64,000 bases of DNA, taken from Cryobacterium arcticum. Lineage in GTDB: Bacteria > Actinomycetota > Actinomycetes > Actinomycetales > Microbacteriaceae. A program made the position numbers and the translations under genes. Below the pieces are notes generated by a model, which was given only the letters and a program-made list of their open reading frames with translations, ran no database searches and was not told the origin of the DNA. Of the stretch, positions 17,111 through 25,592 are shown in pieces. The number at the start of each line of letters is the position of its first letter. Within the stretch, counting starts at the first letter, position 1. The stretch lies in contig NZ_QHLY01000012.1 in the NCBI RefSeq assembly GCF_003185895.1, positions 620,001-684,000 of the forward strand, written 5' to 3'.

Positions 17111-18445
17111 GTGAATACTCGTCGGTCCTGGTTGATCTTCTCCCTCGGCTCGTTCGTGTACCTCTCCGCCGTCATGCAGCGCACCTCGCTCGGCATCGCC
17201 GGAGTCTCGGCCACCGAACGGTTCGGCGGCTCTGCGGCCGTGCTCTCCAGCCTCGCGGTGGTGCAGTTGATCGTGTACGCGGCCGCCCAGATCCCGGTCG
17301 GCGTGCTGATCGACAGGTTCGGGCCGCGCGTGCTCATGCTGGCAGGAACGGCCTTGATGGTCGCCGGTCAATTGACGCTGGCCTTCGCACCATCCATCAC
17401 CATCGCCGTGATCGGCCGGATGCTGGTCGGTGCGGGCGACGCCACCATCTTCATCTCGATGATCAGGCTGATCACGTCCTGGTTCAGCGGCCGCATCGTG
17501 CCGCAACTCTCCCAGTGGCTGGGCAACATCGGCCAACTCGGCCAGGTGCTCTCCGCGGTGCCGTTGGCCTGGATCCTGCACGAGTGGGGATGGACCCCCG
17601 CATTCCTCGTCGCCACTCTGGTCGCATTCATTGCGTTCATCGTGGTGATCGTCGCCATCAGCGACCGACCGGCCGGCTCGCTCGATCAGGCCAGGCCGAC
17701 GACGTGGGGGAGTGCGCTCACCCAGCTCAAGCACAGTTTCGCCCGACCGGGTACCCAGCTGGGGTTCTGGTCCCATTTCGTCACCCAGTCCTCCGGAACT
17801 CTCTTCACCCTGCTCTGGGGATTTCCGTTCATGGTCTATGGCCTCGGCTACGAATCCAGCATGGCTGCCGCGATGCTCACCATCCCGGTCGCCGCCGGCC
17901 TCGTCTGCGGCCCGATACTCGGAGTGCTCACCGCCCGGCACCCCCTGCGCCGCAGCAACATCGTGCTGGGAATCGTGATCAGCATGGGCGCCGCCTGGGC
18001 GCTGGTGCTGCTCTGGCCGGTCACCCCACCCTTCTGGCTCATCGTGCTCCTCCTGGTCGTGCTCGGTGCCGGTGGCCCCGGGTCGTTGATCGGCTTCGAC
18101 TTCGCCCGCACCTTCAACCCGCAGCGCAGCCTCGGCTCGGCCAACGGCGTGGTCAACGTGGGCGGCTTCCTGGCGAGCTTCGTGATGATGTTCCTGATCG
18201 GCGTGCTCCTGGACCTCCAGGACGGCTGGCGCCGGGAAGCCGGCGGTGCGAGTGACCTGTACGCGCTGGATTCCTTCCGGATCGCGTTCGCCGTGCAGTT
18301 CCTGGTCATCGGCTCCGGCGTCGCCATGCTCGTCGCGACGCGCCGGCGCACCCGGCGGATGCTGTCCAGGGACGAGGGAATAGAAGTGGCCCCCTTATGG
18401 GTTGAACTTTCTCGAAGGCTGCGACGGCGCGCACGGGGAGAATAG
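17111..18445 (+). CDS. MFS transporter
   Basis: 444 aa with about 12 membrane segments. The loop after helix 2 carries VGVLIDRFGPRVLM, the MFS motif A (G-x3-D-x2-G-x-R), and helix 4 begins IGRMLVGAGDATIFISMIRLITSWF. The central loop lies around residues 192-220. The substrate is not predictable from sequence; the family of short-loop MFS_1 carriers includes nitrate/nitrite and drug exporters. Start GTG 17111 has TAGATT at 7 nt and no ribosome-binding site. The basic C-terminal tail (RRRTRRML ... RRLRRRARGE) is cytoplasmic. Confidence 0.85.
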   Translation: MNTRRSWLIFSLGSFVYLSAVMQRTSLGIAGVSATERFGGSAAVLSSLAVVQLIVYAAAQIPVGVLIDRFGPRVLMLAGTALMVAGQLTLAFAPSITIAVIGRMLVGAGDATIFISMIRLITSWFSGRIVPQLSQWLGNIGQLGQVLSAVPLAWILHEWGWTPAFLVATLVAFIAFIVVIVAISDRPAGSLDQARPTTWGSALTQLKHSFARPGTQLGFWSHFVTQSSGTLFTLLWGFPFMVYGLGYESSMAAAMLTIPVAAGLVCGPILGVLTARHPLRRSNIVLGIVISMGAAWALVLLWPVTPPFWLIVLLLVVLGAGGPGSLIGFDFARTFNPQRSLGSANGVVNVGGFLASFVMMFLIGVLLDLQDGWRREAGGASDLYALDSFRIAFAVQFLVIGSGVAMLVATRRRTRRMLSRDEGIEVAPLWVELSRRLRRRARGE

Positions 18446-18548
18446 GCGCAGCGTGGCATCGTCTATACACAATCCGTGCAATAATTGTCAATAGGACCCG
18501 TTCTGGTTCCTGGGTGTATTGGCTTCGCGCCGATGCCTTCCCGGGGAC

Positions 18549-18577
18549 TTGACATGGGTCCTAGTACTGCCCAAAAT
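18549..18577 (+). promoter_or_regulatory. Housekeeping-type promoter of sigA-murT-gatD
   Basis: TTGACA (18549-18554), 17-bp spacer, CAAAAT (18572-18577), about 92 nt upstream of the sigA ATG. The rest of the 18446-18668 gap shows no gene. Confidence 0.55.
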
Positions 18578-18668
18578 CTCCGGTTTTTAGGTCACGGCGC
18601 ACGCCGATCGGCCGAGATGCCCGGCGCAGCGCCGCAGGCGCACGAACTACGGCATGAGAGGTGTTCGA

Positions 18669-20006
<1,338 letters not shown>

Positions 20007-20015
20007 GAGCGGCCT

Positions 20016-21284
20016 GTGCGGTATGCGCCGGCGATCCTGCTCGGCAGGGTCGCGCGCACCCTCGCGCGCTGGCGCAAACCCGGTGGCGGGTCTGCCGTCC
20101 CCGGCCTGGTGGTCAACACCATCGCGCCGGGGTTCCTGCCCCGTACCCTGAACAGCTTCCCCGGCGGACTGGTCATCGTGACCGGTTCGGCCGGTAAGTC
20201 GACGACCACGAAGATGCTCGTCGCGGCGCTCCGCGCCCACGGCGTGTCGGTGTTCACCAATCAGTCAACGGCCAACATCAGTCAAGGACTCACCTCCGCA
20301 CTGCTGGAGGAGGTCAGCCTGACCGGGCGTATCGCCGGTGACATCGCGGTGCTCGAGATGGACGAGGGCCACGGCGCTCTCATCTCGCCGACCCTCACCC
20401 CCCGGGTGGTGGTGCTCACCAACGTCATGGTCGACCAGATCGACCGCTTCCACGACTCCGACATGGTCGCGGCCATGCTGGCGAAGATCGCGGCGCGGGC
20501 CACAGGCTCCGTCGTGCTGAACGCCGACGACCTGTACCTGTCCCGGCTGGCTGAGGGCATCGCTCCCGGCGTCACCATTGCGCGGTACGGCGTGACCGAG
20601 GACGTCCTGGCCCAGAATCCCCGGGGACTGGGCTACACGCTCACGTCGCCCGCCCGCCTCGACGCCGCGGACGGCATGGTGCTCACGCAGGTCAGCGGAC
20701 GCGACGCTACCGTTCTGGTCGACGGCAGGGTGCACGAGGTAGGGTTGCCCGCCCGCGGTACCCACTACGCGGTGGATGCGCTGACCGCTCTGGCCGCCGC
20801 CCGCTCCACGCTCCTCGACAGGTTCGACGCAGCCGTCGCCGTTACCGCGATCTCGGCGATCCCGCCGGTGTTCGGCCGCGGCGAGGTCGTCTCGGTGCGC
20901 GGCACCACGGTGGAATTCGTCCTGGTGCAGAACCCCGCCAGCATGCAGCTGAATGTGGACAGCCTGGACCCCACGACGGAACAGATCCTCGTGGCCGTCG
21001 GGTCCGACGTGCGCGATCCCTCCTACCTCTGGCCGGCAGACACCTCCAGCCTCGGCCGGGTGCTCATCGCCTCGGGGTCCAAGGCCCAGGACATCGCCCT
21101 GCAACTGGCCTATGACGGTGTGGTGGTCGAGCGGATTGAACCCGACCTCGGCCGTGCGCTCGACGATTTCCTGGCGTTGCCCGAGCCCAGTACCGGGGTG
21201 AAGACGATCATCTTCTCGGCCGATTCGATGAGGCGCACCCGCGCCCACCTCGGCCTGGCGACCAACGAATCGGACCCGTCATGA
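20016..21284 (+). CDS. murT: MurT-like Mur-ligase-fold protein, cysteine-free variant
   Basis: 422 aa. Mur-ligase central domain with P-loop VTGSAGKSTTTKML (residues 55-68), NQSTANISQGLTSALL, EMDEGHGAL, LTNVMVDQIDRFHD and VLNADD, then a DUF1727-type C-terminal domain (QNPASMQLN and DPSYLWPAD). MurT with GatD forms the enzyme that amidates the alpha-carboxyl of D-Glu in lipid II. Unlike characterised MurT proteins, this one has no cysteine anywhere, so the Cys4 zinc ribbon inserted in the central domain is missing. Start GTG 20016; the GGAG ribosome-binding site overlaps the sigA stop. Its 3' end overlaps gatD by 4 nt (ATGA). See findings for a possible new role. Confidence 0.85.
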   Translation: MRYAPAILLGRVARTLARWRKPGGGSAVPGLVVNTIAPGFLPRTLNSFPGGLVIVTGSAGKSTTTKMLVAALRAHGVSVFTNQSTANISQGLTSALLEEVSLTGRIAGDIAVLEMDEGHGALISPTLTPRVVVLTNVMVDQIDRFHDSDMVAAMLAKIAARATGSVVLNADDLYLSRLAEGIAPGVTIARYGVTEDVLAQNPRGLGYTLTSPARLDAADGMVLTQVSGRDATVLVDGRVHEVGLPARGTHYAVDALTALAAARSTLLDRFDAAVAVTAISAIPPVFGRGEVVSVRGTTVEFVLVQNPASMQLNVDSLDPTTEQILVAVGSDVRDPSYLWPADTSSLGRVLIASGSKAQDIALQLAYDGVVVERIEPDLGRALDDFLALPEPSTGVKTIIFSADSMRRTRAHLGLATNESDPS

Positions 21285-22009
21285 CACCTGCCCAGCTCAC
21301 CATCGTCAGCGTGCTCCCGCGACTGCTGGACACCAACGGCGACGCGGCCAACGCCCGCGTTCTCGCGCAACGCGCCCGATGGGCTGGGCTCGAGGCCACG
21401 GTCGTTGCCGTGAATACTGTCGCCGATCTGCCGGAGAGCGCCGACCTGGTCGTGCTCGGCTCCGGAACCGACACCGACCTCGTCGCGGCCCGAGACGCCC
21501 TGCGCCCCCTTCAAAGCGCACTCCGGCGCTGGCTGGACGACGACGTGCCGGTGCTCGCCGTCGGCACCGGCTGGGAGCTGCTCAGCGCGGGCATCGACGT
21601 CACGGGTGACAGCTCGGTCGAGGGCCTCGGCCTGGTGAGCGGTCGGGCCAGGCCACTGGCGGCGAGAATTGCCGACGACCTCGTCGTCGACGCCGAAGCC
21701 GGTCGGCTGCTCGGCTTCGAGAACCATGCCAGGGGATACGCCGGTTCGCCGGTGGCGCTCGGTACGGTGCGGTCCGGCACCGGAAACGGCGACGGCACCG
21801 AGGGAACTGTCGAGGGCAGCTTCATCGGCACCCATCTGCACGGTCCGGTGCTCGCCCGCAACCCGCAGCTGGCCGACCGGATGCTCGCCACGGCGTGTGC
21901 GGCCCGGGGCCTCACGCTCGTGCCTTCGGCCATGACCGCATCCGTTGACGACATAGCAAGAGCCGCACGCAACGTGGTTGCAGTGCGGCTCAGCCTTACC
22001 TCGGAGTAG
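21281..22009 (+). CDS. gatD: GatD-like class I glutamine amidotransferase homologue lacking the catalytic cysteine
   Basis: 242 aa with the GatD/CobQ-type fold. The N-terminal strand LTIVSVLPRLLDTNGDAANARVLAQRA matches the family (L-Y-P-x-x-L-N-x-Y-G-D-x-G-N). At the nucleophile elbow, where GatD reads A-I-C-G-G-Y-Q-L-L, this protein reads AVGTGWELL (residues 93-101): Gly95 (codon GGC) replaces the cysteine. The acceptor-side motif GTHLHGP with His187 remains. The only cysteine is at LATACAARG near the C-terminus. By established GatD chemistry it should not hydrolyse glutamine. The start overlaps the murT stop by 4 nt. Alternatives are a non-catalytic partner or a protein using free ammonia. 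Confidence 0.85.
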   Translation: MTPAQLTIVSVLPRLLDTNGDAANARVLAQRARWAGLEATVVAVNTVADLPESADLVVLGSGTDTDLVAARDALRPLQSALRRWLDDDVPVLAVGTGWELLSAGIDVTGDSSVEGLGLVSGRARPLAARIADDLVVDAEAGRLLGFENHARGYAGSPVALGTVRSGTGNGDGTEGTVEGSFIGTHLHGPVLARNPQLADRMLATACAARGLTLVPSAMTASVDDIARAARNVVAVRLSLTSE

Positions 22010-22043
22010 GACCCACCCGGCCGTGGCCAAGGATGGAACCCGT

Positions 22044-22079
22044 GGCACCGCAGCGCCGGCGAAACCGGCGTGCGGTGCC
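22044..22079. terminator. Terminator between gatD and the DUF7455 gene
   Basis: Stem of about 15 bp with one bulged C (22044-22059 with 22065-22079) and a 5-nt loop, between convergent genes. Confidence 0.7.
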
Positions 22080-22087
22080 CGAAGGGC

Positions 22088-22324
22088 CTAGGACTTCTGG
22101 TCTTCGAACAGACGGCTCGACTCGTCGTGCCAGCTCTCGGCGATGGCGGCGAGCTTCTCTTGGTGCTTGCGTCCGTGGTGGGCGCAGAAGAGCAACTCGC
22201 TGTTATTGACGACTACACGAATGTAGGCCTGAGCGCCACAAGCGTCGCAGCGGTCGGCCGCGGTGAGCTGGTGGGGGGCGCCCTGTTGGTCGACGGCACC
22301 ATTTTCGGTGGCGATCTGGGACAT
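22088..22324 (-). CDS. Small zinc-binding protein, DUF7455 family
   Basis: 78 aa. HQLTAADRCDACGAQAYIRV is followed by LLFCAHHGRKHQEKLAA; Cys-x2-Cys and Cys-x-His-His supply a likely zinc site. This short actinobacterial family, often next to sigA and parE, has no known function; a ribosome- or polymerase-associated role would be guesswork. A strong GGAGGAGGA ribosome-binding site fixes ATG 22324; the open frame continues upstream without support. Divergent from parE, with 199 bp between starts. Confidence 0.85.
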   Translation of the reverse strand: MSQIATENGAVDQQGAPHQLTAADRCDACGAQAYIRVVVNNSELLFCAHHGRKHQEKLAAIAESWHDESSRLFEDQKS

Positions 22325-22509
22325 ATTCTCCTCCTCCAAGCTGATACCAGGTGATACCAATTGAATCGTTAGTGACCATGTAAACACGGTCGGGCCCCAT
22401 TTGGGCCACAGTTCGGCGACATTTCGCTCACCGCGTAGCAATCTCCCGGTGAACCCCGCAACATCAGGCGTCCGCGGGTGTCGATCGGGGCCGGAGGCGT
22501 CAGGGTCAC

Positions 22510-22515
22510 TATTCT
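22510..22515 (+). promoter_or_regulatory. Candidate -10 of parE
   Basis: TATTCT, 8 nt before the GTG start at 22524, so the mRNA would be leaderless or nearly so. Confidence 0.45.
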
Positions 22516-22523
22516 TAACCGTT

Positions 22524-24602
22524 GTGAGTTCTGACTATTCCGCCCGCCATCTTTCGGTCCTCGAAGGCCTGGACGCGGTGCGCAAACGCCCCGGCATGTA
22601 TATCGGTTCCACCGACTCGCGCGGGTTGATGCACTGCCTGTGGGAGATCATCGACAATTCGGTCGACGAGGCGCTCAGTGGACACGGCACGGCCATCGGC
22701 ATCGTGCTGCACGCCGATGAGAGCGTCGAAGTCAGTGACACCGCGCGCGGCATCCCGGTCGACATCGAACCCAAGACCGGCCTGACCGGTGTCGAAGTGG
22801 TCTTCACCAAGCTGCACGCCGGCGGGAAGTTCGGCAGCGGCTCGTACGCGGCGTCGGGCGGACTGCACGGCGTCGGCGCTTCGGTGGTCAATGCGCTGTC
22901 GGAGCGCCTCGACGTCGAGGTCGACCGGGACGGCAAGACCTACGCCATGTCCTTCCACCGGGGCGAGCCCGGTATCTTCGCCGACACCGGCGAGAAGAGC
23001 CCGGATGCGCCGTTCACCCCGTTCGAGAACAAGAGCGAACTGCGCATCGTCGGCAAGGTGCGCAAGGGCGTCACCGGAACGCGCATCCGCTACTGGGCCG
23101 ACCGGCAGATCTTCACCAAGGGAGCGACCTTCCAGACCGAGGACCTGATGGGCCGGGCCCGCCAGACGGCGTTCCTGATTCCGGGCCTCACCATCAACAT
23201 CGACGACCGGCGGAGCGCCGAGCCGGTGGCCGAGTCGTTCACCTTCGCGGGCGGTATCTCCGAATTCGTGGACCACCTCGCGGTCGACACCCCGATCACC
23301 GACACCTGGCGGCTCACCGGCGCCGGCAGCTTCAGCGAGACCGTGCCCGTGCTCACCGACAGCGGAGCCATGATCCCGACGGAACTGGTGCGCGATTGCC
23401 AGGTGGACATCGCCCTGCGCTGGGGCACCGGGTATGACACCGTGATCAAGAGTTTCGTCAACATCATCGCCACGCCCAAGGGCGGCACCCACCAGGCCGG
23501 TTTCGATGCCGGCATGCTCAAATTCCTGCGTGCCCAGGTGGAACAGAACGCCCGGCGGCTGAAGGTCGGTTCGGACAAGCTGGAGAAGGATGACATCCTC
23601 GCCGGTTTGACCGCCGTGCTCACGGTCCGGCTGCCCGAACCGCAGTTCGAGGGCCAGACCAAGGAGGTGCTGGGCACACCCGCCGTGCGCGCCATCGTGG
23701 CCGCGGTGATCAACAAGACCATGACCGAGCGGTTCACCTCGGCCAAGCGCGACGACAAGACCCAGTCCGCGGTTGTGCTCGACAAGATCGTGGCCGAGAT
23801 GAAGTCGCGCATCTCCGCCCGCGCCCACAAGGAGACCCAGCGGCGCAAGAACGCCCTGGAGAGCTCTTCGCTTCCGGCCAAGCTGGTGGACTGCCGCAGC
23901 AACGACGTCGAACTCAGCGAGTTGTTCATCGTCGAGGGCGACTCGGCGCTGGGCACCGCCAAACTGGCCCGCGACAGCGAGCACCAGGCACTGCTGCCGA
24001 TTCGCGGCAAGATCCTGAACGTGCAGAAGGCCTCGGTCTCCGACATGCTCTCCAACACCGAGTGCGCCTCGATCATCCAGGTGATCGGCGCCGGGTCCGG
24101 CCGCAGCTTCGACCTCTCCGCTGCCCGGTACGGCAAGGTGATCATCATGAGCGACGCCGACGTCGACGGCGCTCACATCCGCACCCTGCTGCTCACCCTG
24201 TTCTTCCGCTATATGCGCCCGATGATCGAGGCCGGCCGCATCTTCGCCGCCGTGCCGCCGCTGCACCGGGTAATCGTGATGAACCCGGGCAGCAAACCCA
24301 ACGAGACGATCTACACCTACTCCGAACCGGAGCTGCAGGGTGTGCTCGCGGCGTTGAAGAAGAGTGGCAAGCGCTACCAGGACCCGATCCAGCGCTACAA
24401 GGGCCTGGGCGAGATGGACGCCGACCAGCTGGCGACCACCACGATGGAACGCTCCCACCGCACCCTGCGCCGGGTGCGCGTGGCCGACGCCGAGATGGCG
24501 GGCAAGGTCTTCGAGCTCCTGATGGGCAACGACGTCGCCCCGCGCAAGGAGTTCATCATCGACAGCTCCGACAAGCTCAGCCGCGACCGCATCGACGTAT
24601 AG
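22524..24602 (+). CDS. parE: DNA topoisomerase IV subunit B (ParE/GyrB family)
   Basis: 692 aa. Type IIA topoisomerase ATPase subunit. GHKL ATPase motifs WEIIDNSVDEALSG and ASGGLHGVGASVVNALS, transducer Lys in KSFVNIIATPKGGTHQAGF, and TOPRIM motifs FIVEGDSALG and MSDADVDGAHIRTLL are intact. Pairing with the ParC-type subunit at 25593-28064, and the location beside sigA, argue for topoisomerase IV rather than gyrase, whose genes are usually near dnaA. GTG 22524 was chosen since the homology begins at SDYSARHLSVLEGLDAVRKR; an upstream in-frame ATG at 22401 has no similarity behind it. It is convergent with the SDR gene. Confidence 0.92.
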   Translation: MSSDYSARHLSVLEGLDAVRKRPGMYIGSTDSRGLMHCLWEIIDNSVDEALSGHGTAIGIVLHADESVEVSDTARGIPVDIEPKTGLTGVEVVFTKLHAGGKFGSGSYAASGGLHGVGASVVNALSERLDVEVDRDGKTYAMSFHRGEPGIFADTGEKSPDAPFTPFENKSELRIVGKVRKGVTGTRIRYWADRQIFTKGATFQTEDLMGRARQTAFLIPGLTINIDDRRSAEPVAESFTFAGGISEFVDHLAVDTPITDTWRLTGAGSFSETVPVLTDSGAMIPTELVRDCQVDIALRWGTGYDTVIKSFVNIIATPKGGTHQAGFDAGMLKFLRAQVEQNARRLKVGSDKLEKDDILAGLTAVLTVRLPEPQFEGQTKEVLGTPAVRAIVAAVINKTMTERFTSAKRDDKTQSAVVLDKIVAEMKSRISARAHKETQRRKNALESSSLPAKLVDCRSNDVELSELFIVEGDSALGTAKLARDSEHQALLPIRGKILNVQKASVSDMLSNTECASIIQVIGAGSGRSFDLSAARYGKVIIMSDADVDGAHIRTLLLTLFFRYMRPMIEAGRIFAAVPPLHRVIVMNPGSKPNETIYTYSEPELQGVLAALKKSGKRYQDPIQRYKGLGEMDADQLATTTMERSHRTLRRVRVADAEMAGKVFELLMGNDVAPRKEFIIDSSDKLSRDRIDV

Positions 24603-24632
24603 CCGCCCGCTTCCCGCCCCTGCCCCCGACGA

Positions 24633-24698
24633 AACTGTTCCCGAAGCGGACATTTGCGGCCGGTGCGCCGGGCGCAGAAGTCCGCACGGGCAACAGTT
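24633..24698. repeat. Palindromic intergenic repeat, copy 1
   Basis: 66-bp imperfect palindrome with arms of about 26 bp (left starts AACTGTTCCCGAAGCGGAC, right ends CCGCACGGGCAACAGTT). Positions 24660-24699 match 25532-25571 at 39 of 40 bases. It sits after the parE stop in a convergent gap, so it may act as a terminator, but the near-identity of the copies suggests a repeat family. Confidence 0.75.
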
Positions 24699-24755
24699 GT
24701 GTCGGCGTGGCGCGGGTGCGCGGCTGCGGTGGCGCGGGTGCGGGGATACCCGCGG

Positions 24756-25460
24756 TCAGGCGCCGGGAGAGAAGGCCGTGCTCGGCAGGTCGCGTTCGTC
24801 GGTCAGGATGGCGCGCACGATCCGTGCCGCGACGGCGGCGGGGTCGAGGCCACGGGGCAGGCGGGGCGTCTCGCCCGCGATCGGATGCGTGGACAGCGCG
24901 GTCTCGGTGTGACCCGGCCTGGCATCGATGATCCTGATCCCGGCGCGTCGCAACTCCCGGCCGGCGGCTGCCCCGAACGCGGCGATCGCGGCCTTCGACG
25001 CCGAATAGGCGGCGAGGTTCGCGGTCGGGGACTCGCTCACGACTCCGCTGAGGGTGAGCAGGAACGGCGAGCGACCGGCGGCCGCCGACGCCGCCAGAGC
25101 AGGGTGGGCGGCCTGCAGCAACAGCATCGGGGCGACGCTGTTGACCGCGAAGAGACGGTCGATCGTGGCGGGGGAGAGCGCCGTGACCGGCCCGAAGGCG
25201 ACCACTCCAGCAGCCACCACCACGCCGTCGAGTCCGCCGGTGACGCTCGTTGCTTCCTCCACGAGGCGGCTGATGCCGGCCGGATCGGTCAGATCGGCGG
25301 GAACGATCGCCCCCGGCACACCGAGAGCGGCGAGGTCCGCCGGATCCCTGGCGCTGAGCACGAGGGTTGCCCCGGCGGCCGAGAGCGCCAGGGCGATCTC
25401 CCGACCGAGTCCGCCGGTCGCCCCGACGACGAGGATGGTGGACCCGTTCAGCTCAGCCAT
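24756..25460 (-). CDS. Short-chain dehydrogenase/reductase
   Basis: 234 aa classical SDR. NAD(P) motif VVGATGGLGREIAL near residue 12 (T-G-x3-G-x-G in a G-A-T-G-G-L-G variant), LSARD, the DLTD adenine-contact motif, catalytic Ser in TLSGVV and the Y-S-A-S-K pair (Tyr-x3-Lys). The substrate is unknown. A ribosome-binding site AAGGTG precedes ATG 25460. The gene sits alone between parE and parC and is flanked on both sides by copies of the same palindromic repeat, suggesting it was inserted between two otherwise linked topoisomerase genes. Confidence 0.88.
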   Translation of the reverse strand: MAELNGSTILVVGATGGLGREIALALSAAGATLVLSARDPADLAALGVPGAIVPADLTDPAGISRLVEEATSVTGGLDGVVVAAGVVAFGPVTALSPATIDRLFAVNSVAPMLLLQAAHPALAASAAAGRSPFLLTLSGVVSESPTANLAAYSASKAAIAAFGAAAGRELRRAGIRIIDARPGHTETALSTHPIAGETPRLPRGLDPAAVAARIVRAILTDERDLPSTAFSPGA

Positions 25461-25503
25461 GGCCTCACCTTACTGCCGCAGCGGCAACCGCGGAGCGGCG
25501 GCT

Positions 25504-25571
25504 CAACTGATGCCGCTCCGGACTACTGCGCCCGGTGCGCCGGACGCAGAAGTCCGCACGGGCAACAGTTG
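25504..25571. repeat. Palindromic intergenic repeat, copy 2
   Basis: 68-bp imperfect palindrome with 27-bp arms carrying five mismatches (25504-25530 with 25545-25571). Its right half is nearly identical to copy 1. It lies between the parC stop and the SDR start. Confidence 0.75.
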
Positions 25572-25592
25572 CGCACTCGCGATCGAGGCGGG

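Noticed and set aside
22401..22523. Upstream in-frame ATG for parE
   Set aside because: The added residues do not resemble GyrB/ParE, and the -10 element would lie inside the coding region.
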